A stretch of 61,755 nt of DNA. Source: DATJHM01 sp035493895. Its GTDB lineage: Bacteria > Chloroflexota > Ktedonobacteria > Ktedonobacterales > Ktedonobacteraceae. The notes beneath the pieces are model-generated. The model made no database searches. It was not told where the DNA came from and was given only the letters and a program-made list of their open reading frames with translations. The stretch covers positions 1-61,755 of the forward strand of contig DATJHM010000008.1 of assembly GCA_035493895.1 (NCBI GenBank), given 5' to 3'. Of this stretch, positions 35,019 through 43,173 are shown piece after piece. The position numbers were made by a program, and so were the translations under genes. Within the stretch, counting starts at the first letter, position 1; every line of letters begins with the position of its first letter.

Positions 35019-36046
35019 AGGTTGCTGTGGTCGGCGCGGGGAATATGGGCATGAATCATCTCCGTGTACTCCATGATCTGGGCGAACAGCAGGCGCTTCT
35101 GGTTGCGGTGGCGGAGACGCTTCCCACTCTCTTGCAGCGCGCGATGCAACGCTTCCATATTCCCGGCTATCTGGATTATCGCCAGATGATCGAGGAGACC
35201 CGCCCCGATCTGGTGGCTGTTGTGGTTCCTACTCACGATCATTTCTCGGTCGCTTCAACGCTTTTACAATGTGGCGTGCATGTGCTCGTCGAAAAGCCAA
35301 TTGCTACGACGCTCGAGGAGGCGCTGACGCTGAATCAACTGGCTCATACGCATGGCGTGATGCTGGCTGTCGGTCATGTCGAGCGCTTTAATCCTGCGAT
35401 TATTGAGTTGAAACGTCGCCTGCTTAATAATGAACTGGGTCAATTATTTTCTCTCCACGCCCGTCGCCTGGGACCCTTCCCCCCTCGTATTCGCGATGTG
35501 GGCGTGACGCTGGATCTTGCCACTCATGATGTCGATGTGATGCGCTATTTAAATGCTGCTGAGGTTCGTTATGTCTATGCGGAGTCGCAACGCCGTGTGC
35601 ATACGACGCATGAAGATCTGGTCTTTGGGATTTTACGTTTTTCCAATGATGTGATTGGTATGCTGGATAGTAACTGGCTGACTCCTACGAAGGTTCGTGA
35701 ACTGACGGTGACGGGTGAGCGCGGCATGTTTCTGGTCAATTATCTGACTCAGGATGTGTTTTTCTATGAAAATGATTATTCTCCCTCCGCCTGGAATGAG
35801 TTGAGTCGCCTGACCGGGGTGAGCGAGGGGACGATGACGCGCTTGCAAATTCGTAAGGCAGAGCCTCTTCGTCTGGAGTATGAAGATCTGATACGAGCTC
35901 TCCAGACGGATTCTCCTCCCTCTGTGACCGGCGAGGATGGGCTGGCTGCTCTTCAGATCGCTCATCAGCTCATCACTTCAACTCAACATGCGCTTGTCGA
36001 TAATTCTCGGCTTCAGGATCGCATTTCCTATCAGGACTCGCTTTAA
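35009..36046 (+). CDS. Gfo/Idh/MocA-family dehydrogenase (UDP-sugar 3-dehydrogenase candidate)
   Basis: A 345-residue NAD(P)-dependent oxidoreductase. The Rossmann motif is VVGAGNMGMNH, and the catalytic lysine lies in EKPIATT. A conserved DLATHDVDVMRYL region supplies the active-site His and Asp. It resembles enzymes annotated as UDP-N-acetylglucosamine 3-dehydrogenase in prokaryotic surface-sugar clusters. Coupling with the aminotransferase supports oxidation at C3 followed by amination. The substrate could also be a uronic acid form, as with WbpB/WlbA. Confidence 0.85.
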   Translation: MRIKVAVVGAGNMGMNHLRVLHDLGEQQALLVAVAETLPTLLQRAMQRFHIPGYLDYRQMIEETRPDLVAVVVPTHDHFSVASTLLQCGVHVLVEKPIATTLEEALTLNQLAHTHGVMLAVGHVERFNPAIIELKRRLLNNELGQLFSLHARRLGPFPPRIRDVGVTLDLATHDVDVMRYLNAAEVRYVYAESQRRVHTTHEDLVFGILRFSNDVIGMLDSNWLTPTKVRELTVTGERGMFLVNYLTQDVFFYENDYSPSAWNELSRLTGVSEGTMTRLQIRKAEPLRLEYEDLIRALQTDSPPSVTGEDGLAALQIAHQLITSTQHALVDNSRLQDRISYQDSL

Positions 36047-36113
36047 TCGGTACCGGAAACTGTTGCCAGACAACAAAACGAACGAACGATACGCTACGAA
36101 AGGAGCATGGGGG

Positions 36114-37463
36114 ATGCAGGGTTTACGAATGACGACTGTGGCGGTAATCGGTCTGGGCAAGATCGGTCTCCCTCTCGCTGTGCTCTATGCGCAGGCCGGG
36201 TGTCGCGTGTTTGGCTGTGATTGTGATGCTCAGGTGGTTGCCGGTGTCAATGCCGGTCTGTCTCATGTTCAGGAGGAACCGGGTCTGGCTGAGGCGCTGA
36301 CCGATCTGGTTGCAGCCGGACGGCTTTCTGCTACGCAGGATACAAGCTCGGTTGTACGTTATGTGGATGTGGTGGTCGTGATTGTGCCTGTCTCTCTTTC
36401 TCCTGCGCACGAGGTCGATTTTACTCAGCTCGATGCTGCCACCCGGGAACTCGCTCTGGGCCTTCAGGCGGGGACGCTGGTGATCTATGAGACGACACTT
36501 CCGGTGGGGACGACGCGCTGTCGCCTCGCTCGCATGCTTGCAGAAACTTCTGGCTATTGTGCCGGACGTGACTTCTATCTGGCCTATAGCCCTGAACGGG
36601 TCTCTTCTGGTTCGGTGTTCCATGATCTTCGTACGTATCCAAAGGTGGTGGGCGGTCTGAATGCTCATTGTACTGCTACTGCTGAAGCCTTTTATCGCGC
36701 CGTGTTGCCTGTCCCGGTGACGACGATGGCTTCGACCGATGAGGCGGAGTTTGTCAAATTAATTGAGACGACCTATCGTGATGTCAATATTGCCCTGGCG
36801 AACGAATATGCACAATATGCTGACGTGCACGGTCTCGATGTGATGGCGGCAATTGCTGCCGCAAATTCACAGCCCTATTCGCATATTCATACTCCCGGCG
36901 TCGGCGTGGGGGGCCATTGTATCCCTGTCTATCCCTATTTTTTGTTTGCCAATCCTCTGGAAACGACTCCGCCAGCACAACTCCAATTGCCTCGTCTCGC
37001 TCGCCAGATAAACGATGCGATGGCCGCATACGCTGTGAATCGCCTGAAAGCGGTGTTGGGGGCTCTCGCTGGTTCCTCGATTCTCTTGCTTGGTGTCGCA
37101 TATCGGGGCGATGTGCGGGAAACGGCTTTTAGCAGTGCTCTTCTGTTGCGGACCGCGCTGCAACGGGAGGGAGCTTATGTCTATGCTCATGATCCGCTCT
37201 ACTCAGATGATGAATTGCGTTCTATGGGCTACGTTCCTCTCTCGCCAACTGTTGAGCACGAGATTGTCGGCATTGTTTTACAGTCTGCTCATTCTCTGTA
37301 CCGCGCATTCGATTTTGTTCGCTTCGAGCATTGCCGGGCATTGCTGGATGGACGGCAGGCTCTGGATAGCGAGCGCGGACGCCTGGAGGCGCTCGGTATG
37401 CATTATCTTGCTCCTGGCGATGGCGAGTTTGTGCCGGACGAGGCGGTGGTCAATGCCAGTTGA
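36114..37463 (+). CDS. UDP-sugar 6-dehydrogenase (UDP-GlcNAc/ManNAc type)
   Basis: A 449-residue enzyme that oxidises C6 of a UDP-sugar to a carboxylate with two NAD+. It has the N-terminal Rossmann motif VIGLGKIGLP, the SPERV segment, the catalytic Cys in GVGVGGHCIPVYPY, and a C-terminal UDP-binding domain. The HCIPVYPY form fits the N-acetylhexosamine branch (WbpA/WecC). The ATG at 36114 has AAGGAG 8 nt upstream. In-frame codons back to 35937 overlap the previous gene and are ignored. Confidence 0.92.
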   Translation: MQGLRMTTVAVIGLGKIGLPLAVLYAQAGCRVFGCDCDAQVVAGVNAGLSHVQEEPGLAEALTDLVAAGRLSATQDTSSVVRYVDVVVVIVPVSLSPAHEVDFTQLDAATRELALGLQAGTLVIYETTLPVGTTRCRLARMLAETSGYCAGRDFYLAYSPERVSSGSVFHDLRTYPKVVGGLNAHCTATAEAFYRAVLPVPVTTMASTDEAEFVKLIETTYRDVNIALANEYAQYADVHGLDVMAAIAAANSQPYSHIHTPGVGVGGHCIPVYPYFLFANPLETTPPAQLQLPRLARQINDAMAAYAVNRLKAVLGALAGSSILLLGVAYRGDVRETAFSSALLLRTALQREGAYVYAHDPLYSDDELRSMGYVPLSPTVEHEIVGIVLQSAHSLYRAFDFVRFEHCRALLDGRQALDSERGRLEALGMHYLAPGDGEFVPDEAVVNAS

Positions 37464-37507
37464 GCAATCTATTTTTCTGATACTATCCTGAAGTTTTTGA
37501 GGCTGTT

Positions 37508-38557
37508 ATGCGCTTTGTTTCCGTTGTGGGGGCACGTCCTCAGTTTATCAAGGTTGCGATGGTCAGTAAAATGTTGCGCCAGTTTCATGAAGAGCAAATT
37601 ATTCATACCGGCCAACATTATGACTATTGTCTGTCGGAACAATTTTTTCAGGAACTGGCTATTCCTGCCCCTGACTATCATCTGGCGTGTGGCTCTACTT
37701 CGCATGGTGCCCAGACGGGAGCGATGCTGACTGCGATTGAGCAGATCTTGCTCAAAGAGCATTTTGATTGGGTCCTTGTCTATGGCGATACGAATTCAAC
37801 GCTGGCGGCAACGCTGGCTGCTGCCAAGCTGCATATTCCTGTCGCGCATATCGAGGCAGGTTTGCGCAGCTATAATCGCGCTATGCCTGAGGAGATTAAT
37901 CGCGTGGTGACCGATCATCTCGCCGATCGCAACTTTTGCCCTACGGAGATGGCACGTCAGTGCCTGGAACGGGAAGGGATTACCGGGGGTGTCTCTGTGG
38001 TTGGCGATGTGATGTATGATATGCTCCTGAGCGTTCAGCCACTGCTTGCTGAACGTGCCGCGCAACTTTTGCCTCGTTTGCATGTGGAGCCAGGAAACTA
38101 CTTGCTTGCCACGGTCCATCGCGCCGCTAATACTGATGACCCTCGGACGTTCCATGCGATTGCTCATTCTTTTAATAAGCTCAAATATCCCATTATTTTC
38201 CCTGCTCATCCGCGGGCCCGTGCCTGTATAGCTCGTTACCATGTGGCCTTGAAAAAACATGTGCTGCTCATTGATCCTCCCGGCTATATCGACATGCTGG
38301 CCCTGCAACGCTCTGCCTTTCGCATCTTAACGGACTCGGGGGGAATACAGAAGGAGGCCTTTTTTCTGGGGGTTCCCTGTATCACTCTCCGCTCTGAGAC
38401 TGAGTGGCGCGAGACCGTTGTGACTGGTTGGAATACGCTTGCCGGTATCCATTGGCGTCAAATTATCGAGGCGGTGGCTCGTCCTACGCCTGCACCGGTC
38501 GAAAAAAAGCTCTTTGGCGAAGGCGACGCTGCCCTGCGCATCGCCAGAAGCTGGTAA
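37508..38557 (+). CDS. UDP-GlcNAc 2-epimerase family protein (WecB/WbpI type)
   Basis: A 349-residue GT-B-fold epimerase. GARPQFIK, HTGQHYD, HIEAGLRSYNRAMPEEINR and LTDSGGIQKEA are the family signatures, including the catalytic Asp, Glu and His residues. It interconverts gluco and manno configuration at C2 of a UDP-HexNAc or, in the WbpI branch, of UDP-GlcNAc3NAcA. Position right after the 6-dehydrogenase gene supports a role in making an acidic amino sugar. Confidence 0.93.
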   Translation: MRFVSVVGARPQFIKVAMVSKMLRQFHEEQIIHTGQHYDYCLSEQFFQELAIPAPDYHLACGSTSHGAQTGAMLTAIEQILLKEHFDWVLVYGDTNSTLAATLAAAKLHIPVAHIEAGLRSYNRAMPEEINRVVTDHLADRNFCPTEMARQCLEREGITGGVSVVGDVMYDMLLSVQPLLAERAAQLLPRLHVEPGNYLLATVHRAANTDDPRTFHAIAHSFNKLKYPIIFPAHPRARACIARYHVALKKHVLLIDPPGYIDMLALQRSAFRILTDSGGIQKEAFFLGVPCITLRSETEWRETVVTGWNTLAGIHWRQIIEAVARPTPAPVEKKLFGEGDAALRIARSW

Positions 38558-38614
38558 TTCACGTACTCTCTGCGCCTGATCTCTTTCGCTGAAATGTGAG
38601 GTTGATGTACGCTT

Positions 38615-39883
38615 ATGACACATATTCTGTTTATTTCGCGATATTATCCCCCTGAGCAAGCGGCGGCGGCGGTTTGTGTGCATGAGTTCGCTCGTCATCT
38701 GGTGGCATCAGGGCATCAGGTGACTGTATTGACGACTGTACCAAATTACCCTACCGGTATTGTGCCCTCTCATTATCGTAGGAAACAGGTGTACGAAGAA
38801 TGGCTGGATGGCATACGTGTTGTGCGCGTCTGGAGCTACACTTGTGCAAATACTGGCTTTGGCAGAAGAATCCTCTCCCAGCTTTCTTTTGCTCTGCTGG
38901 CCCCTGCGCTCGGCGGCCACGCAGCCAGACGGGCTGATATCATTATTGCTGGCTCACCCCCTCTTTTCAATGCAATCGCAGCTCGCTTTCTTGCCTGGCG
39001 CTGGCATCTTCCTTATATTTTCTGGGTGGCTGACCTCTGGCCTGAATCGGCGGTTCAGCTTGGTGTCCTTCGCAATCGCCTGCTGATCCGGCTCGCTGAG
39101 TGGCTGGAATGGAGCACATACCGCCACGCACGTCTGGTCTGGACGGTCACGAGAGGTATGTATGAGACGCTGCTATTCCGTGGTCTCTCTACGCAAAAAA
39201 TGTTGTTCTTGCCAAATGGTGTCAATACGACAACGTTTTGTCCTATGCCACAGCAGGAAGCGCGTCTGGCGCTCGGTTGGGACAGACGTTTTACGGTCCT
39301 CTATGCCGGAACGCATGGTCTCTCGCATGGCCTGACGACGCTGCTGAAAGCTGCTTCTTTGTTGCGTAAGCGCTCTGATATTCGTTTTGTGCTCGTCGGC
39401 GATGGTGCGGAAAAAGCCAGACTGATGGCTCTGGCCCGCCAGCACTCTCTCACGAATGTCACGTTTTTGGACCCGGTTCCCCACAAAGATGTGCCGCAGT
39501 TGCTCTCTGCTGCCGATGTTTGCCTGGCACATACGCGAAAATTATCGCTCTTTGAGGGGATGCTTCCCATCAAGATGTATGAGGCGATGGCCTGTGCACG
39601 CCCACTCATCCTGGCACTTAACGGTGAGGCTCGCTATCTGGTGGAACAGGCTGAAGCTGCCCTGGTCGTCGAGCCCGAAAATGCCTCGGCATTAGCCTCT
39701 GCCATCCTCCGCCTGTATACAGACAGAGACGAGGCCGCTCTCCTCGGACAGCACGGCCGAGCATACGTCCAGGCCCATTTCGACTACGCCTTACTAACCA
39801 GAACTCTCGATCTCACGCTCAAACAGATCGTACCGTCTCAATCCACCCGTAGAGACACCGTTTATCCGCGCCCAAACCGGTAA
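38615..39883 (+). CDS. GT4 glycosyltransferase (WbuB-like)
   Basis: A 422-residue GT-B glycosyltransferase. ISRYYPPEQAAA at the N-terminus and VADLWPESAVQLG are typical of the WbuB/WcaI group, which adds an amino sugar to the growing repeat unit. The nucleotide-sugar site is in KMYEAMACARPLI. It is cytosolic or peripheral on the membrane. The final 14 or so residues (STRRDTVYPRPNR) are encoded by the first, diverged copy of the 40-nt repeat that follows, so the natural C-terminus has been altered or extended. Confidence 0.9.
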   Translation: MTHILFISRYYPPEQAAAAVCVHEFARHLVASGHQVTVLTTVPNYPTGIVPSHYRRKQVYEEWLDGIRVVRVWSYTCANTGFGRRILSQLSFALLAPALGGHAARRADIIIAGSPPLFNAIAARFLAWRWHLPYIFWVADLWPESAVQLGVLRNRLLIRLAEWLEWSTYRHARLVWTVTRGMYETLLFRGLSTQKMLFLPNGVNTTTFCPMPQQEARLALGWDRRFTVLYAGTHGLSHGLTTLLKAASLLRKRSDIRFVLVGDGAEKARLMALARQHSLTNVTFLDPVPHKDVPQLLSAADVCLAHTRKLSLFEGMLPIKMYEAMACARPLILALNGEARYLVEQAEAALVVEPENASALASAILRLYTDRDEAALLGQHGRAYVQAHFDYALLTRTLDLTLKQIVPSQSTRRDTVYPRPNR

Positions 39884-39990
39884 AGCCCGTAGAGGCGCGG
39901 CTTGTCTGCGGCCAAACCCGTCGAGCCCGTAGAGGCGCGGCTTGTCTGCGGCCGAACCCGTAAAGCCCGTAGAGGCGCGGCTTGTCTGCG
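39846..39990. repeat. 40-nt tandem repeat, one diverged plus 2.6 near-identical units
   Basis: GCCCGTAGAGGCGCGGCTTG starts at 39885, 39925 and 39965, an exact 40-nt period. A diverged unit at 39846-39884 overlaps the end of the glycosyltransferase CDS. The last unit is cut after TGTCTGCG. The array sits between two exopolysaccharide genes and could affect the transcript linking them. Confidence 0.92.
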
Positions 39991-40082
39991 CCAGAAATGC
40001 CATTTGGTCTGAGGAGTACAATGATGTTGTCGTACTATACATAAAGGGAGCATGGGGTTGTAAGGGAGAGGAGAAATCATCT

Positions 40083-41570
40083 ATGCAAAGCAACGTAGAC
40101 CGGTACTCGCTACCTGTTACACATACACCGGTACCTCCCATGACTATGGAGAGGGATGTCGGCCGCTTGAACTTCTCATCATTGCCATGGCAGCTCATGG
40201 TGATTTTAGGTGATGCGGTCCTCCTGGTCATTATGCTTGCTTTCTTTCTCTCGCTTGCTCCCTCTATTTTCGTGGAATGGAGACATTTTCGCTCGTTCCT
40301 CGAACTCTGGGATGTACGCCTGATCTGGCTTGTGGTTTTACTCCTGATCTGGAATGTGATGATGCGCCTGACTCATGCCCAGGATGTCGCTATTGCTGCT
40401 AATAGATTTAAAAGTATGGTCGGCGTACTCTTTACGCTTACGCTGGTTGTATGCCTCTGCCTGATCCTGAGTTTCTCTTTTTTTCTCCGTCACGCCCTTT
40501 CTCCTGTACGCGTGATCTGTTTTTTTTTCCTGTTAGCGGCTCCTATTCTGGTTCTCTGGCGTCTACTGTTGGCTGAGCTTATCCATCTGCCGGTCTTTCA
40601 ACGCCGTGCGGTGATTGTTGGCGTGAATACGGCCAGTGCGTTTCTCTTGCGCGAACTGCGTCGTGCGAAACGTCCTGGCTTGAAGGTTCTGGGTTATATC
40701 AATAGCGGTGTCGATACTCCTTTTGAGCACGATAGCTTGCCCGTTCTGGGCAATGAAAATATGCTTCGCTTGCTTACTGAGAAGCAGTTTATCGATATGA
40801 TCATTATGGCTCTTGACTATAAGCTTAATCCAGAATTATTTCAGGTCGCTTTGGAGGCTGCTCAACATGGGGTTTCGGTTGTGCCTATGACACTGATTTA
40901 TGAAAATATGAGTGGGAAGATCCCGGTAAAATATGTCGGTGAGCAATGGTATGCTGCGTTACCCGTTGAGCTGGCTATTTCTCCTTTGTATTTGTGCTGG
41001 TCGCGCCTGCTTGATGTCTGCTTTGGCCTTTGTGGTGGCCTGTGTCTGGCTCTGCTCTTATTTCCCCTTGCCCTGATGATCTTTCTGGATTCGCCCGGCC
41101 CCATCTTTTATTGTCAGGAACGTCTGGGACAGCAGGGCCGCCCCTTTCGCATCTATAAGTTTCGCTCGATGCACTGTGACGCCGAGCATATCGGTCAGGC
41201 TGTCTGGGCCCGATCTTCTGATAGTCGCGTGACCCGCGTTGGCCGCTTTCTTCGCGCAACTCATCTCGATGAACTACCTCAGGCTCTCAATATCTTACGT
41301 GGCGATATGAGCCTGATTGGTCCTCGCCCAGAACGCTCTGCTTTTGTTTCTCTGCTGGAATCTTCTATTCCTTTTTATCGCTGTCGCTTGAGTATTAAGC
41401 CGGGCCTGACTGGCTGGGCTCAGGTCAAGTATCGCTATGGCAGCTCTGAGCATGATGCCCTTATTAAGTTGCAATACGATCTCTATTATATCAAACACCG
41501 TTCGCTTACTCTCGATCTCTTTATCCTCTTACGTACTCTGTTGGAGATTTTTTCCTGTCGTGGCGTATAG
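40083..41570 (+). CDS. initiating polyprenyl-phosphate sugar-phosphate transferase
   Basis: A 495-residue membrane enzyme of the WbaP/WcaJ kind that starts the repeat unit by moving a sugar-1-phosphate onto undecaprenyl phosphate. The N-terminal half has four or five membrane spans and a Rossmann-like CoA-binding-type domain (AVIVGVN). The C-terminal bacterial sugar transferase domain holds FRIYKFRSM, RxTHLDELPQ and SLIGPRPER. The ATG at 40083 is preceded by GGGAGAGGAG at 10 nt; the frame upstream is open but lies in the 40-nt repeat. The sugar is not predictable from sequence. Confidence 0.93.
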   Translation: MQSNVDRYSLPVTHTPVPPMTMERDVGRLNFSSLPWQLMVILGDAVLLVIMLAFFLSLAPSIFVEWRHFRSFLELWDVRLIWLVVLLLIWNVMMRLTHAQDVAIAANRFKSMVGVLFTLTLVVCLCLILSFSFFLRHALSPVRVICFFFLLAAPILVLWRLLLAELIHLPVFQRRAVIVGVNTASAFLLRELRRAKRPGLKVLGYINSGVDTPFEHDSLPVLGNENMLRLLTEKQFIDMIIMALDYKLNPELFQVALEAAQHGVSVVPMTLIYENMSGKIPVKYVGEQWYAALPVELAISPLYLCWSRLLDVCFGLCGGLCLALLLFPLALMIFLDSPGPIFYCQERLGQQGRPFRIYKFRSMHCDAEHIGQAVWARSSDSRVTRVGRFLRATHLDELPQALNILRGDMSLIGPRPERSAFVSLLESSIPFYRCRLSIKPGLTGWAQVKYRYGSSEHDALIKLQYDLYYIKHRSLTLDLFILLRTLLEIFSCRGV

Positions 41571-41633
41571 CGAACGGGTTATTGGGTGTTGTTGAGAAGG
41601 ACCTGGAAGGCTTTCTTGGAGGAGGTGTGCGGC

Positions 41634-43124
41634 ATGACGTTCGCTCTTTATTGGCAGCTACTACGTAAGCAATGGAAAATTGTTCTTGGTTGTCTTCTGC
41701 TCGCCGGACTGGGCTCCTTTCTTGTCAGCGAGTGGATTACTCCTGTCTATCTGTCTACTGCTTTGATTCAGGTCACGATCTCTACTGGCAATGGACAGGC
41801 GGACTATGATAGCTTGCTGGCCAGTAACCAGCTGGCTCAGACTGAGGCTCAACTCGCGATCAGCAGTACTGTGTTGCGTGAGGTCGCTTCCCATTATCAG
41901 GGATTGGATGTTGGCCAACTGGCCAGGCAGGTTTCCGCCAGTCCACGTGTGAATACTCAACTCTTCTCTATCGATGTGCGTAATTCCGATCGGACCCTGG
42001 CGGCGTCTCTGGCAAATGATATTGCGGCGACTTTTCTTCAACAGCAAAAGCTGTTCGCGCAACAACATGCGAAGCATAGTAGGGATTTTATGTTTATTGT
42101 GCAACCTGCGCAACCTGCGAGTAGCCCGATTCAACCTGATATTCGTCTGAATACGCTGGCCGGTATCACGATGGGCCTGCTGCTCGGGTTGTTGCTGGCT
42201 ATTCTCTACGATCAACTGGATATGCGCATCTATACTCCTGAGGCGCTGACTCAGTTACTGGAGCAGCCCATTCTTGGTACGATCTGGCGCACTATTCCGG
42301 GCAAAGATGGCGTGATAAATCCTGCCGGTCATAGCCCCAATCTCGAGGCGTACCGCATATTACGCACCAATATCGGCTTTGCCTCTACTGAGAAGCCCAT
42401 GCATACGCTGGCTATCGTCAGTGCGATCCCTCATGAGGGGAAAAGTGTGATTGCGGCCAACCTCGCCATTTTTATGGCGCGCTCTGGTAAAAATACGCTG
42501 CTGATCGATGCGGATATGCGCTGCCCAAGCATTTATGAGAAGTTTGGCCTGCCTGTGAATAAGATGGGCCTGAGCAATGCGATTATGGCGTATGCTCATC
42601 AATTGCTGGTCCCTGCTTCGTCTTCGCGCGTGGGCCGCTTACCTGCTATTTCGCTGGAGCCGTTTATGCACAATGTGGGTATTCCTAATCTTCGCGTTAT
42701 GCCCTCGGGCCCTTTGCCTCCGAATCCTCCTGAATTGCTCGATTCTAAGGGCATGGAATGCCTGTTTGCTGCCCTGATGCGCTGCGGGGCCGAGGTGGTG
42801 GTTTTTGATACTCCCCCCTTGCTTGGCATCTCCGATGCTGCAATTCTGGCTCCAAAAGTTGATGGCACGCTTTTTGTGGTGGAGATGAACCGGGCCAGCC
42901 GTAGCAGCTTGTTGCAGGCCAAAACTATCCTCGCTCAGGCCGGTGCTCATCTCTCTGGCTGTATTGTGAATAAGTGCACCTATAGACGCAAAAAAAATGT
43001 CTATGCTGACTACTATCGTCGCATGGCGCAATCGCACGAGGAACTTGCCGGTGCCAATGGCCTTTATACGCCTGCCTCGACTTTGCAAGGCTTCTCCAGA
43101 GCCGATTCCAAAACGGGCTATTGA
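41634..43124 (+). CDS. Wzz/bacterial tyrosine-kinase-like chain-length protein
   Basis: A 496-residue protein with a Wzz-type N-terminal part (two membrane spans near residues 15-35 and 165-190) fused to a CpsD/Wzc-type ATPase. The Walker A is variant PHEGKS, Walker A' is LLIDADMR, and Walker B is VVFDTPP. The C-terminus has several tyrosines (YADYYRR, ..GY), fewer than a full tyrosine cluster. It should set polymer length together with the CpsB-type phosphatase three genes on. The ATG at 41634 follows GGAGGAGG. Confidence 0.9.
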   Translation: MTFALYWQLLRKQWKIVLGCLLLAGLGSFLVSEWITPVYLSTALIQVTISTGNGQADYDSLLASNQLAQTEAQLAISSTVLREVASHYQGLDVGQLARQVSASPRVNTQLFSIDVRNSDRTLAASLANDIAATFLQQQKLFAQQHAKHSRDFMFIVQPAQPASSPIQPDIRLNTLAGITMGLLLGLLLAILYDQLDMRIYTPEALTQLLEQPILGTIWRTIPGKDGVINPAGHSPNLEAYRILRTNIGFASTEKPMHTLAIVSAIPHEGKSVIAANLAIFMARSGKNTLLIDADMRCPSIYEKFGLPVNKMGLSNAIMAYAHQLLVPASSSRVGRLPAISLEPFMHNVGIPNLRVMPSGPLPPNPPELLDSKGMECLFAALMRCGAEVVVFDTPPLLGISDAAILAPKVDGTLFVVEMNRASRSSLLQAKTILAQAGAHLSGCIVNKCTYRRKKNVYADYYRRMAQSHEELAGANGLYTPASTLQGFSRADSKTGY

Positions 43125-43173
43125 ATGTGAATCTTTGTTCTCGACGCTTGTGGAAGTGAAGGTAAAAAAAGAC

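Noticed and set aside
39846..39990. Possible CRISPR array
   Set aside because: The 40-nt units follow each other without spacers; it is a plain tandem repeat.
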